Shown piece by piece: positions 10,963-24,644 of a stretch of 64,000 bases of DNA. The notes beneath the pieces were generated by a model that saw only the letters and a program-made list of their open reading frames with translations, was not told the DNA's origin and ran no database searches. The position numbers and the translations under genes were made by a program. The stretch's first letter is position 1, and every line of letters begins with the position of its first letter. The DNA is from Anaspis maculata (lineage: Eukaryota > Arthropoda > Insecta > Coleoptera > Scraptiidae): contig OX421965.1 of assembly GCA_949128115.1 (NCBI GenBank), positions 59,452,012-59,516,011 on the forward strand, given 5' to 3'.

Positions 10963-13900
10963 AGCTCTCCCCAAGGTCATGTTCTTGGCTCAAATGTGGT
11001 AGAAGTGCATTACTTTGCTCTACAAAGGAACCCTCATCGATATTGATCCCACTGACCATCAAGAACGCTACCTCCTGTGAACGTCTGCAACCCCCTTTGC
11101 AGTTTGTTCCAAACAGGACAGGTTTTACTGATACCTTGCATCCCCATCATCACACGGCGGTTCAGATCAATCATCAGTACCAATCCATTGCATAATAAGT
11201 CCCCTTCAGATCATTACAACCCAATTTCTCTCATTTTTGTCAAGGGTTGTTATACTGACAAAGTTCGAAGGCTATAAATCTCTGAAACGATGGAACATGA
11301 AGACAATTATGTTTTATATCTTCATTGCGATACTACCCTGAACATTTCTGGGTACTGCGGTACTAACCCTGAACTGAGGGATTCTTTGCCAGACCCCAAC
11401 CGCAAGTGCAAGTATATATTGTCTCTCCGCTGGTCCGTTCTTAACTAGTCCGTTCCCCGCCCACGGTAGCGTTCATCTTGAACACATTGGCGTACTGCCA
11501 GTTGCAGACGTGATACTTGAAGACACTTCTCGCTCAAGGCAATCCGAAAGGAAATCAAAGGCCATCAATCAGCTTGTTCAGAATTTGAATGGGGACTGAC
11601 CTGACTTGACCTGACCTGACCCATCCAAATCCAGCTTCGCGTCGCTGGATTGCGCGCGATCGCTTCGCGTGAAATTATTTTTTATCTTGATCAGAGTGGT
11701 GTACCATTCGCCATGTGGTCCTCTTGACTGATGAGGAGTAGGTACTAAGTGATTTTGAGGTGTTGCTTGCTGAACTTTCAAGCAAAAGGTATAAAGGTGT
11801 TCTCAATAGACCACTAATTCGACTTGTTTATCACTAAGTACTGGTATGACCTACCTATAGACACGAAACGCCCTGAAAATAATAATACCTATATAAAATA
11901 GAAGACAAAATTTGCATAGAACTTGATCCAAGTTCGAGTTTTCTCTACGATGAAGTAACAAAATTTCCTTCTGGCCAGTTACGCTGTATCTGGCATTCCA
12001 GCTACTTTCCAATCAATCACGCCCTCTCTGTGTATACACGAACAATCGGTTTGTTGTGTGTTACGTATGTCGCAACTTTGCTGTATGTGTACGGTAAATT
12101 CAATTCACAACCGGGAAGATAAGAAGGCAGCGTGACAGGTCCTCGTTAATTAACTTTTACTACGTGTTACAGATAATATACACCTGTGCCGTGATGTCCG
12201 CGTGGCCGATTGGGCAACCGAGAACAGTTTCCGCGCGCGCCCATTAGCCCGGCATACAAATTGGTCCCTATTTCGAAAAACGCACCGTGTATATTCCACG
12301 GACACTTGAGGCATGCATGCTCCTCAAGAATCATTATTCCAATTAAAATATTTGTCAACTATAAGGTCCGCGCGTGACATTTAAGGCTGGCGGCGGTGCG
12401 GTCGATCTGGCGGTTCAATCTAAAAATGAATCTGATCGGATAACCAGTTTGGGACATTGCGAGGTACAAGTTACTTCATATGGTAACGCCTGAAAATTCA
12501 ATAATGTCAACAAACCGTCTGATGAAGCCCCAGTCGACGCACTCTTACTTTTAAGGCCTCGGGAGGTATACTTCGGGAGGGCCCATTATATGTTATTATC
12601 ATTGTGAAAATTGTGGGCATAGTCGTAATCTCTGCGGTTAACGTTACGAAACAATTGAATGTCGATAGAAAGAACGTATACGCGACTCCCTGGAGCTCCA
12701 AATTTTGATGTTACGGAGACTATAAAAATATGAGTATAGCGCAGTGGAAGGTGGGTTGGGCTTTTCGGTAAAAGCGGACGGAAGGTCTGCCGGAAACATC
12801 CCGCGTACGTCTCTGACATTTTCAAGTTGGAAAGGTCGCGGTGTTTACTCTATTAATGAGAACAATTATTACCCACCACCTCCAATTCGTCACGGGAAGT
12901 CTCCGTCGTTTAATAGTGACTACATTTACCTGAGTGATTATGTAATAATTGCGGTTACATGCGAATTTATTCCGGCAACGTACCGTAATTTGTGTAGGCG
13001 AGATGTAGAAAAGGATATCGTACGGAATGTAATAACGGAATAGTTGGTAGATAGTCATCGCCATGGTGTCTCGCTGGGAGGGCGTATCGTTACTATTTTG
13101 CTCTTTAAATTGGAGCATTATTGAAAAAATCAAAACTTTCAATTTTAGAGACACAGTGACACAGAGTAGGTAATTTCGGGTGAAAGAGGGACATTAATCG
13201 AAATCGACAAATGTCTGAAAATCGAATTATGAAAATGGTCATCCCTGAAACAAATAAATCCAGATATCACAGCAAAGATAACTCTGGTTGCCAAGCAATG
13301 GTGACTGATCATCTGACAGACAGAGGTAATGATTACTGCCGTTTGCTTACAGAACACAAAAACAATTGAGCGAGAAGATCATTGATATCTAGTTGTTGTT
13401 GCAGTATGATCGAGACCTGATCTGATATGTCATTTTTGTAGACGATCTCTCGGAGGCCAATTCAAAATATATAGGGAATAACTCAGGAAATAATTATGCC
13501 ATATCAGAACAAATCAATAAACAAACAGTATGATCAGACTCTGATGTCTACAAGAACTTTGTTAGCAAGAATTCGAAAGATTATTAAAGAAAACACAGTC
13601 ACTGGGGGAGTAACTAGCTACCTTGAAATACCTATACTTCTGAAAAAAGTTTGAATCTTTTGGATGCAGTGGAATTGGAAATCCAGGAACCAAGACCGTG
13701 ACTTGGTCGAACTTGTTTGCACTTTTGGAGAAAAGCACATTTTCCGATTATTTTCAGGGAAATTGGCATCGACATGGACATGATTCAGAAAATGGAATGA
13801 AAATGCTGCAAGAAGAACTTTTTAGGCTCAATTCCTTAATTGGGTGTAATGGTATAGGAAAGATTTTGAAATTCAAACAAACCAAACATTTGAAACTCCT

Positions 13901-14201
13901 TCATCGCGAGAGATTTCGGAAATGCCATCCTCCAGCTTTAGTACATTCTGTATAGCGCCGCAACAAATTTCAATTGGCTCTACGAATTCCTGCTCATCAT
14001 TCCGAATTTCCTTAGCAGCTGCCATTGTCCTCCCTGTAGTCTTTCCTAACTCATCCTTAGTGCTAGAAAACTTTCAAGTATTATTGACAGCTGATAGCTT
14101 AGCTTCGACATTACACTGATACGAGTAGTCGAGTACAGCCGTAAATTCGTTCCGAAGATACCCTAGAAGATACCAATTTCAGAATAGGGGAACCGATTAT
14201 A
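10963..14201. other. Intergenic, no gene seen
   Basis: About 3.2 kb with only short, featureless frames. A short cctgacctgacc tandem lies near 11600. The GC-richer stretch at 12190-12260 is not recognisably coding. Confidence 0.5.
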
Positions 14202-15623
14202 TACTGCCTTCCAAAAAAAGTGTAACACCTCGATGCCGTTGGCTGATTTTGATCAAATTTTCACAAAACAAGTATTTCATCTACACTAACAAATGATTAA
14301 CATTCTGGATATCTAGGCGCTGTAGTTGTTTTGTTTTTCCCCTTGGTAACCGTAAAACACAAGAAATTGTTTTTCGTTTTTCCTGGTTGTTACAAACTAC
14401 ATTTTTTGCAATAAGTTTCAATAGTGAACCCCAAGAGTCCTGAAATGCCAAGAGCCCGTCAACCTCGGCAGTACCATCATTTAACCGAGTTCCAGAAGGG
14501 ACAGATTATTGGCTTAAAAAATGAGGGGATTTCGTATCGAAGAATTGCGAGACTTGTTGGTTGCAATGCTTCGACTGTGATGAGATGGTGGCGGAGATGG
14601 AACGAGGAGGCCAATTATCGGCGACGGAATGGATCTGGTCGTCGTAGAGCCTCCACGGTACGTCAAGATCAACGTCTTCGAGTAGCGGCTGTAAGAGACC
14701 GATTTACGACAACCCGAGCAGTCGGAAACGAGTGGGTTGCAGCTATAGGACGCCCAATCTCAATGAGCACGGTCTATAGAAGAATTAGGTCTTTTGGGCT
14801 AAGTTCTTATCGTCCGCTGTTAACCCTTCCCCTCACTCCTGTTCACCGGGCCAGAAGACTGGAGTGGTGCAATGAGCGCAGAAACTGGGTCCAAGAATGG
14901 CATCGGGTGGTCTTCAGTGACGAGTCCCGCTTTTGTCTTTGGGCTCATGACGGCCGGGGGAGGGTGAGGCGCTTTCGTGGGGAACGGCATAATCCCGAAT
15001 TTTTTGCCGAGCGACACACTGCCCGTACACCCGGATTGATGGTTTGGGGAGCAATATGCCATGGAAGCAGGTCACCATTGGTGTTCATTGAGGGCACTAT
15101 GACAGCTGCATCTTACATCGCGAGTGTGCTGGAACCCGTTTGCCTTCCATACCTTCAGGGGCTCAACAACCCTATTTTCCAGCAAGACAATGCACGTCCT
15201 CATACGGCAAGAGCTTCAATGCAGTTCCTGGAAGATGCACACGTTGACGTGCTTCCATGGCCTGCTTGCTCTCCTGATTTGTCGCCCATCGAACACGTGT
15301 GGGATATGATGGGAAGAAAGGTGGGGCAATTACGCCATCCTCCCAACAACTTGGAAGATCTCCGTATGGCCTTGCAATAGGGCATGGGATGGCTTGTCAC
15401 AAGCGGCAATCGACCACTTGATTGAAAGCATGCCTCGTAGGGTTAATGAGTGTCGGGCAAATCGTGGAGGAGCAACACATTAATAAATTTTTTCTGAAGT
15501 TCCTTGTATTACGATTTCCAGAATCCAATCGTTTGTTTCTTTTGTTAAAACACATGTTTTGCGAAAATTTGAATAAAATCGATCCACGGCTTCATGGTGT
15601 TGCACTTTTTTTGGAAGGCAGTA
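14202..15623 (+). mobile_element. Nearly full-length Tc1-type DNA transposon
   Basis: The element starts tactgccttccaaaaaaagt and ends with its inverse, flanked by TA at 14200-14201 and 15624-15625. Inverted-repeat homology runs inward for more than 60 bases (gattttgatcaaatttt on the left against the inverse near 15560-15580). At 1422 bases, with one transposase, this is the usual Tc1 architecture. Confidence 0.92.
14445..15483 (+). pseudogene. Tc1-family transposase, frameshifted near the C-terminus
   Basis: DDE transposase that would cut and paste the surrounding element. The likely eukaryotic start is the ATG at 14445; an upstream in-frame GTG at 14424 is less plausible. The N-terminal part (residues about 13-53, through GISYRRIARLVGCNASTVMR) is a helix-turn-helix that binds the terminal repeats. 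The catalytic triad is complete: D in VVFSDESRF (about residue 159), D in FQQDNARPH (248) and E in SPIEHVWD (283). There are 34 residues between the second D and the E, the DD34E spacing of Tc1. A stop at 15378-15380 follows ALQ. In the +1 frame from 15382 the normal tail (AWDGLSQ through NECRANRGG) continues to a stop at 15481-15483, so one extra base truncates the last ~34 residues. It was probably functional recently and is now likely impaired. Confidence 0.92.
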
Positions 15624-15625
15624 TA

Positions 15626-17548
15626 TGTACCGAATATAGGACCCCGGCCAGTTCTACAAAAGTTTCATGACTTCATGAGAACCGTCTCATAGTAACTGAT
15701 CAGCTTGTCATGCTTTTGGTTGTTCCAGAAGTTCTGATGTCCGATGACAATAAACTGTCGCCCTTTCGCAGCTCGTCGATATAAAATCATCTTTGAAGTT
15801 AGTACCCGAAACACTGAGAGCTTCCTCAAGAGCTTAAACTTCAGCAGCACTAACTTAGTCAGCAGTTCTCGCACGCATCCAAGCTCGACACTTCGCTTGA
15901 CTTTTGGTTTGGAGAACTAGAGATAATTCCGTTATAGGTTGGAGACAACATAGTTTCGAAAGTTCCATTTTCCGTATGACTTGCAACACTCAAATGCAGA
16001 AAATTCGTTCCTTACACTTGTGGCGCTGAGGATGTGATCATTTAATAAACGAGATCGATACTTGCCGAACGTTTCGAATGCCAGAGGGTTGGATGAATTC
16101 CGGCAACGAATTCAAATTGATTTTGGTCGGGATGTGCTCCAAGTTTCCTTGTGCTGGGCACCTGCAGAGGAAAAGTGAAATTCGTCCTGAACATAACACC
16201 CTCCCCGGTAGAAGCAGCAGCTCCACGAATTGATTCCGCGGAAAGCGGAGGAAACTGTGCTGCGCGTCCGTGGGACGATTTAATATCTCTTTTGACAAGC
16301 TGTGGCCTACGCGTTTCGTACATGCGAGAGTAACAAGAGTACCGCCCATAAAATAATGTCGAACGGCGTGTAGAAAAAACCTGTGGGTGTCTCACCGGAT
16401 CAACATTTATGCTCGTGCATATACTCGTACATACACAACGTACCTATATACGTACACCGCGCTCCGGTTCTTTTCTCCTCTTTATTATTTATGTTAATTC
16501 GCCCATTGAAACGTTGACATTGGAGAGTTTAGATTTATCGCACCGTGGAAGTTGAACACGAATACTCGTAATTGGGCTGGATATATGGAATATCGCGGAA
16601 TGATTAATTTCGCGCATTAACATAAAACTCAATTATAATAAATTAAGGCCGTTTAAGTAGCCATTCGGCTGTGTGTTTTACAACGCGCCCATCGACTTCT
16701 ATTCTCGCTCCATTGGATTCTTTGCGGTGCCCAAAAAAGAGCTGATCGCTTTTCCCAAATAGAATTCGAATGTTTCGACATTTACCTGTGGCGTTATTGG
16801 CAACTAATAACAATAAAATAAAACAGTCCCGACGACCGGAATCGATAAATTATTGTGGATTGGAATAGTCTGCGGGTCGACCCACGATGAAGAAGGACCG
16901 GTGTGAAACCATCCAGACACTATGACGCCATCGCTTAGTCTATATCTGTCGCTGAGAATGAATGTTTGGCAGTCGTTTTCGGGTTAAATACATTGCCCTG
17001 ACTTTTTCGTTTTGTTTGGGTGAGGGAACGCAGACAGCAATAAACCAAGCGGCCCCTGTAGTAAAATGATTATGATAAACGATAAACGACATTTTGAAGT
17101 GAAACTTCGATTTTTCCGGATTTGAGGACGTAATCGGTGCTCATCAAGTACCGCTCATCAAGTACCAGCAGCCGAGTTGTACTGACTTCTGCAAATGCTC
17201 GAGACTCTTTCTGAGAAAATATCGGTATAAGTGTTGCTCCTAAGCATCCAACCGTACTCCGTTTTATTTAGCTCGGCAATAAACCAAGGATGCAATAACA
17301 ACTCCGTTTTCATTGACATTGTTAGTGCAGCAAAAGAGCGTAGGCATACACTGATCTTTTTTTCTGGATTTAGTGCTCATTGCCTCATTCCGTCTCCAAT
17401 AGAATAATTACAACTATAAAATTATAAAGGTGTATGTTTCAGATGAAGATGACGGTAATTAAATACATGCAGTTTCTGATGGAAGAATAAACATCATACC
17501 TATCGAATGTACGTACTACGTAGGTACTAACATCTATGCAAGCTTCCT
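15626..17548. other. Intergenic, no gene seen
   Basis: Overlapping minus-strand frames of 103 and 117 codons near 16040-16395 show no recognisable domain and no splice context I can support. Confidence 0.45.
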
Positions 17549-17612
17549 TAAGCCAGGTTCATGCGTAATAATGTAACTTTTACAGTGATTGTGTATGAAC
17601 CCGGCTTTAATA
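17549..17612. repeat. Small hairpin
   Basis: ttaagccaggttcatgcgta pairs with tgtatgaacccggctttaat around a short centre. This is a compact stem of about 22 base pairs with few mismatches. Confidence 0.55.
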
Positions 17613-19462
17613 GATTAAGCAGGTATTTTTACGTTTCCATCTTCGAGGTGCAAGTGTTAACACTGAAATCACGCCATTGATTGTCAAGTGAAAACTCGAG
17701 AAGTGAGCGGTTCGTCGTCAGGAAAGGCGGAAGTTGCCACTTCAAATAACTCATCCAAAAGATATAATGGTGGTTTATGACTCACCCTTGATTTATTCTT
17801 TTTGTTAAGTATGTTATTTCCTTGGTCTTTTCGCTGTTGTTCGAACTGGCGCTCTAAATTTTACTTTTAACCTGCTCCATGACCACATGCTGCTTCTTAT
17901 ATTCTCGCGGCTGGTATTCGAGAATATTCCAGACTTCTCCCGAAACGGCCTCAGAGGCTCTCGTCGCTTCCATTGTCATCCCGGTATATTCCAGGCATCA
18001 GTTGCTTATCTATTTGCGAGAGCTCTGGAAATATTTGTTGGTTTCGCGAATATTCTGGCATGAGCTCCCGATGCTTCAGCGAGTTTCGTAACAGCATCTG
18101 CAACCTTAAAAGAACAACTGCGATATTTCGTAGCTTTCGATCGAAAATTTACGGCCTGTTCTGCACTTTCAAATTTTCGATCAGCCCTTTCGACGATGTT
18201 AAATCCTACATATTTTATCGGTCCTTTATACAGGGTGGCCCAACGATGCTTTGCTGCATCAGTGACGTCACAGAAGCAGCATGCTACTCTAGATGAACTT
18301 TTCCTAATGCAAGCTCCCATCCTTCAAGGTAACAGGGCCTGATATGGGATTTTCTACCTCGTGACATTGTATTGGTTATTTAGACATACACAGCGTGAAT
18401 GTGTGAAATTCCAGTAATTTTCACCAAAATTAATTATCCAGGGAAACATAACATAAAAGCTATTGAGAACCTTTGCCTTAGGCATCAATACTACGACGGT
18501 GCATTCCAGGCGCTTTTGAGCCTCTCTCAGTTCTCAGCTGCAATTTGATTGGCTGGTGTAGATTCGGTACCGGTACCCGTAGTGAAGTGTGAAAGTTTGA
18601 ACCTTACAAGCCTTGGTACAAAACGAAACTAATGTTGTGGTTACCTATACATTTGTAAACGCCTGCACGTGATGTCCAAACTTCTACACAAAAGTTGGTG
18701 CTGTCGATAAAGTAACAGTAACACTAAGCTCTACCTATGTGAATCATGTGAATGCGAGTTTACGATGCAACAAACGGTTGCTGATGCTTCATTTGAGTCA
18801 CCTTGTACTAGTAAACTTGAGACTCAGGTCCAGCCCACCCTATCTGGGACCGTCCCATCTCAATCGATCATAGGGGGCAGGCATTCCAGGGGTCGGAGAG
18901 CTCAAAATTATGCGAATCTGCCAAATTCTCTTCCAAAATTCCTTTTCTATAATGTCAAAGTTCCAAAATCTGCCTGCGGCTCACTATACAGTATGGTTAG
19001 TCATTGATGCAGCTTCAAAAAACCACAATAGAGACAAGCCGATTACTATTTTGACTTTTAAGACTTTGATGCGAGTTTTTAAAAATTTGCACTAGAAAAA
19101 ATATTGACTTCTTCTGCGAAAGTTAGTCATTGTTGAAAAGAGACCACGTCGACACTTTTTTCGTTGTCACCCTGTATATCAAGGATAATGTCAATGAACT
19201 TGTCGATTCTCCATGTCTAGTAGTCAAAAGAATGCCCTTCCATCAGGTTTCTTCAGGTTTTTGAAATCGGTTGTCTATTTTTCAAAATACACCCGCTGAC
19301 CACTTCATCCATCAACCTGTTCATCCAAACGGTAGGTGATGAGAAAGCAAGAAGTGACCACACTGTACCTCGCATCGAGCATCGCATTGTACATATAACA
19401 AAACAATTAGGTATGTATATTTTTTGGGAAGGTAGGTATATGCCGTCCACGTTTTATATTCA
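17613..19462. other. Intergenic; possible weak element 18229-19176
   Basis: tacagggtggcc at 18229 faces an inverted caccctgtata at 19168-19178, about 950 bases away. The match is short (about 9 exact bases plus a partial aacga), so an element is possible but unproven. No gene recognised. Confidence 0.3.
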
Positions 19463-19639
19463 GTAGAATGACTTTTTAGAGCAAAAATAAAGTGACAAGC
19501 TGGGGGGCTACGAAGACGGCTAATGACACCTGCAAAGTTGTGGAGCGAAACTATCAGCGGACATCAGCCGTATCCTCCGAGCGCCAACGCTCCAGCTTGT
19601 CACTTCATTTTTGCTCCAAAAAGTCATTAGTCATTCTAC
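19463..19639. repeat. Hairpin MITE of about 177 bases
   Basis: tagaatgactttttagagca and then aaagtgacaagctgg are mirrored by ccagcttgtcacttcatttt and then gctccaaaaagtcatta, ending at tcattcta. The right arm carries a small insertion (tagtcat). There is a short unpaired centre and no coding sequence. Confidence 0.75.
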
Positions 19640-21826
19640 CGAAAATAAAAAGTGAACGGGATGACCGAATAAATCAGAGCCAAATAAATTACAAATTGCC
19701 AGAAATGTCAAACCAGAAAATGTCCATGATGTCTTCACAGATTACCTACTGGTAATTCCACCGACGCGACGTTAGAATATGAGATGTCAAAAAAGTGACA
19801 TTGGCCTGATTTCAGTTGTCAGAAGTTTACTGTGATCGTGATCGGATTATTTGATAAATGACGTAACGTTCCGGACAGGCTGCTTGATCAGATTTTAGTG
19901 GGGCACTGTGAAAACAGCGCTAGACAAACTACAGACGTACACGCATACGATTGTCTGAGTCGCAGCTTTGCGCCAGTTGCATCCTGCGGTTGCGGCCTTA
20001 TTCTTACGAGTGAAGCGATCTATCGCTCCGCCTGAAATCCCACGTTGGCGTTGCGGCGTTGGTCTCGTGGCAAAGCAACGAACGGTGGGGACTTCAGACT
20101 TCAGGCGAAGTCATCGTTCGCTTCCCTCATAAGAAGTCAAGGCCCCTGACTTGAAATTTAACCTTTTGACGAGTGCGAGTCCTGCGAACTAAGAGTCACT
20201 ATGAGCTATCATTCAGGAATTCCGATACAATTTCTATATACTGGCTCCATCACCAACATTCAAAACTACTATCAATAATATAAATATACAGTTACAAACA
20301 ATCGCAACTGTAGAGAACAAAAATCGCCGGTGTCATAAACCGTCAAACCGATCATATTTCAAAATCCCACATGTTGTAACTGTACCAATGTGTAATTTAT
20401 CAGCTGTCACCTGACGACCAAAATCCCCATCGCTAATTATTATCTGTTGTTCAAGTTTTTTTTTCTCCTCTGCACGGTTTTCGCATTCGGGTTCCCGAAA
20501 TCGAAAGTTCATCGTACTTTTCGCTTTTTGGTCCTGTCATTCATTCGTGTGTGTGTATATGTTGTGCCGTGGATGTGGTGGTATTTTGTTCTCCGGTGGG
20601 ACCCCACCCACCACCGGTCTGCCTGCTGTCGGCCCGGCCGCAGCGTGTAGAAAAGGAGATAAACGCGAAGCCCACATGGTATTAAATTTTTTACCATCAA
20701 GCACACACGTATAGTTTGTGGGCGACCTGGAACTATTATTTTGCCATTCCCGCAACCAAGGAGTGTCTATATTTCGAATTTATCGCGCATAACGCTCGAC
20801 TAATATAACGACGATACTATGTACCTTGGGTATCGTCCTTGAGAACGGCAGTATCGTTCCCGGCCGAACCACCTTGCCTCAGAGCAACCTGCTCGTGAGA
20901 CTCACTTTTCAAATCCCACAGTTTTCTGTTATTATTTAAACACCTGATCTTGTAGTAAAATCGGTGATTGATTCAAATAGGTGGACTTCTTGGCTTGAAG
21001 TGGGTTTTCCAAAAAGAGCTTTTCTGAGAAGACTCAGGTAACAATAAGTCCTAGCTTAGTGTCTAACAATCACGAGATTAACCTGAAATACCACTCGATA
21101 AAACAGGCAAATTCGAGCTAATTCTTAATGGACATTAAAAGGGAAGTCCTTGCTTGTCCACCCTATTTTAAATTACTGTCCCAGGTCCAAGTTAGTATTG
21201 AATTATTTTTGGCTCGTCCGCGTGTACCTGATGAAACAAAGCAAGGTCGCCAGATCTTATATGCTAATAAAGCAACAAATCTGTCCACAAGTATATCGTC
21301 CAGTCTAATTATCTCAATTCAGCTTGATTGGAAGTGGCTTCATTATTATTCAAACATTAGTTTATTACCATCACAAGGTATGCCTTGAATGTTTAATGTT
21401 TGTTCCTGTTCTGAGAATGTGTGTTTTGTAACCGGCTTATACTACAGGTGTTTCTTTTATATGTTTGATAAGATTCGCATATTTATTATGCAAAATTATA
21501 TGATTAGTACCTATAGTAGGTATAGTGAATGCGTTGAAGATGAGAGAATCACTTTCTAATTTTGATTGGAATATTATTGAGAGCGCACAATTTTCCGGGT
21601 ATGCACAGATTCTGGGGGGTTATGCAACATTTATATGCTATCCTTAACCTCTGCAGGTCAAAGCTGAAAGGCAAAGGGCTTCCCCGATTCGATTCGTCCT
21701 AGTTTACGTAATTGGATTGGGTTAATTTTCGCAAAGCTATCAATGTAATTAAATAAAGAAAAAGTGTGTCTTGCCATCGTTTTTGGGATCAGCAAGTTTC
21801 TGTATAGCGTATTCTATTCCAAACTA
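19640..21826. other. Intergenic, no gene seen
   Basis: GC-richer patches at about 19920-20150 and 20560-20650 carry only short overlapping frames without domains. Confidence 0.45.
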
Positions 21827-22478
21827 CTCAACAATTGAAGTGGCCCACCCAAAATTTTTAATGAAGTTCAAAGTGCCCTAGCTCCGGAAAAAATAGGACT
21901 AATTCCAATTTTTTTCTTTTCCCACATACCTGCGCTCTTTGTCTATTAGAGGACGGATACAGAATTAGGTTCAAATCTTCTTTGTTGGTTATACAGGACG
22001 TCGCGTAAAACCCTTCAAAAACTTATAACTTTGAGTAACTCCCAATTCGAAAAAACATGTTTTTGGATATTTTCAACTGGTCCAGGGAGGATGGTACGGT
22101 CAATAAGAAAAAAAGCTGTGATCAAAAAAACAAAAAAATGTTGTTTTCAAATCACCCTGTACTGAAGAAAGATAATCGGAAAATTGAAAAACCATTTCGA
22201 GATATGGGTGTACCAACCTCCTTGGATAAGTTAAAAATATTCAATACCTAACTTGTTTTTTCAAATTAGGAGTTAATCAAACTTTTTAGTTTTTGCAGGG
22301 TTTTACGCGATGCCCTGTATAACCAACACGGAAGATTTGAACTTGATTCTTCTATCCTCTGATAGACAAAGATCGCAGATATGTGAGAAAAAAAAAATGA
22401 AATTGGTCCAATTTTTTTGGGAGCTAGGGCACTTTGAACTTTATTAAAAATTTTGGGTGGGCCACTTCAATTGTTGAG
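21827..22478. mobile_element. Nested palindrome P4, TA-flanked
   Basis: Outer ends ctcaacaattgaagtggccc and its inverse are flanked by TA at 21825-21826 and 22479-22480. A second inverted pair, caggacgtcgcgtaaaaccc and gggttttacgcgatgccctg (21994 and 22317), is again TA-flanked (21992-21993 and 22318-22319) and lies symmetrically inside. The arms are diverged by scattered substitutions. Confidence 0.8.
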
Positions 22479-22480
22479 TA

Positions 22481-24033
22481 GCTTATATTCATTAGGTATC
22501 TAAATATTTGGACAACCACAAACGTGTAGCTTTTTGTCGCTAAATATGGGATGCCCCCGAATTCATTTATATCGAAACAACAACCCTAGACTTACTTGTT
22601 GATGGCCTTTTTGTCTTCTACCTTTGATTTTGCAAAATTATATTTTTTTTCCATAATCGTGTTGCAGATTGCATGGTTCATCGTACACGGCTTAGAAGCA
22701 AGTGCGAAGTTTTCTCTCAAGATAGAAAAGCAACAAAAAAGCCTCCGCTAGACCCATAAGCAACACCTATATTGTTCACAGTAGGTACTTAATGTCTGTT
22801 TACCGTTCGGTAGTTAGCTAGAATGTAGAACTAACCCATGGAACTAAGAGCAATATCGTGTTTGATACCTTGTGGCTCGTATAGATCTCGTGGTGCAAGA
22901 TGAAATCCCAAGCGGATCGGGCTCTCACACACACCACACGTCAGCCCGAGAGACTTGATGTGTGAACAACAACAAGGCGGAACTTTCGCTGAAAAATGTG
23001 AATTTTTATGATATACTTATCGATGATGATAATTTGGTCTCTGGGATAGCTCTCAGGTTTGTGTGTGCCGTTGCATAATACTCGCTGTGTGCTGTGTGGA
23101 TGCCATAAAGTGCAGAAATGCCGCGCGTTTTCCGGCTCTTGTTGCATAAGGATTATTTTTCTTTCACTCCTCGGCGTGTATAGGGCGAGAATAATTAGGC
23201 GGTAGCACTCGCACAGCCGTAATAAATTGGATAATGATCGTTTCAACACGTCGCGTCGAAACGAATTTAATTGAGTGGTAATACCGCCAAAGCTGGTGCT
23301 ACTATATCAAAATTGTGCGAATCAAGGTCATCGGATTTGGGCCCGGTAATGTCAACACGTAATCTTGGGGCTTGGGTGGGATTTAGTCGAGGATTTAGTT
23401 GAGCACGATCTCTACCTGAATCATTTTGTAGATGAAAACTAGATTCTCACAGCTCAAGATACTCATCAAAGTTTTGTACGTGTAAATTATATACATATCT
23501 TTTGTCGCAAAAGTCTTTTTCCATGCAACGTATAACTTTTTCTTCTCAACAAAGGTGTTCTTGAAAATGAGTGACAACGTCGGCACTACTTTTTTTTACA
23601 GTATTAATGTCTAGTTTTACTTATTAGGTGTGACGATTATTACTCCCATTATGAGTCGTGTTAGGTTACTCACTTACTTTAGCAGTGGGAATGTCTTGTA
23701 GATTGGTGTTTCATTATTTTAATAAGTGGTTTCCTGTCGTTCCAGATCACGAAATTAAATTTTGACCTTTCACTTTGGGAAATCCGAGTCTTGAGGGGAC
23801 CTGGCCCCTCCAATTTTCTCGATAATGAATTTTTCTTCATGTCAAGAAAGATGATCACGTCTTTTTTCGGAAAAAATTTTCGGCTGTGGCGCTTCTCGCT
23901 TCGCTCGCACTTCTTTTCCTCTCACTTGTGCCCCGCCAATAATTATACACTTCCGCCGCTCCTGATCACCTGTTTAAGTTGAGCTCAATTTGGGTTACCA
24001 AATAAAGCAGAATTTTCAACTCAAATGTCCAAT
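22481..24033. other. Intergenic, no gene seen
   Basis: Nothing beyond short frames and A/T runs. Confidence 0.45.
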
Positions 24034-24041
24034 TTCGCAGC

Positions 24042-24636
24042 CAGTGGCGTATTAGGCCAATTAGGCGCCCAAAGTCTCAAAAAATTGCGCCCTCGCCCCC
24101 CCCCCCTAGTTTTGTTTTGTTTTACCGAGACTCTTTTACCATCAGTTCCACAAAAAAGATGATCAGCGATCAGATTGATTGCAGATTAGCTAAACTTTTT
24201 TCTGCTGAATACTACTCGATTAACCACAAAAACTGCCTGAAATCTGTACTAGTTCCATCATCTTTTCACTATTGACACATGCACCAGCATTTCCATTGAT
24301 CAATCAGCTACAAATTGCCAAAAAAAATTGCGAATCAACTGATCTCGTATTATCTTTTTTGTGGAATCCTGGAACCCACGGTTAGTGTTTGATACAGCAA
24401 TTTCTTCTTTTTTTTTTGACAATGATGAGACAAAATAATACCTACATTGATTGTAAAACTGTCTCTTGAATGTTCATTGTTTAGAAATTATAGTAACTAT
24501 TATTTTTTTATCCCGACCGATACAAGATTTCAATATTTCCTTGAAGAAAACACTTCCTATCCCAGAATTTTGCGCCCCTTGAAATTTTTGCGCCGCAAGC
24601 CCGGGCTTCTCAGGCTTCTGCTATAATACGCCTCTG
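24042..24636. mobile_element. hAT-type non-autonomous element
   Basis: It begins cagtggcgtattag and ends with the imperfect inverse ctataatacgcctctg, consistent with hAT termini. The 8 bases ttcgcagc occur directly at both borders (24034-24041 and 24637-24644), the exact target-duplication length expected for hAT. At 595 bases there is no transposase. Confidence 0.85.
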
Positions 24637-24644
24637 TTCGCAGC

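Noticed and set aside
16038..16395. Overlapping minus-strand frames of 103 and 117 codons
   Set aside because: No domain, and two overlapping frames of equal quality argue for chance openness.
18229..19176. TIR element defined by tacagggtg at both ends
   Set aside because: Only about 9 exact bases match and the motif is very common in this window, so the pair may be coincidental.
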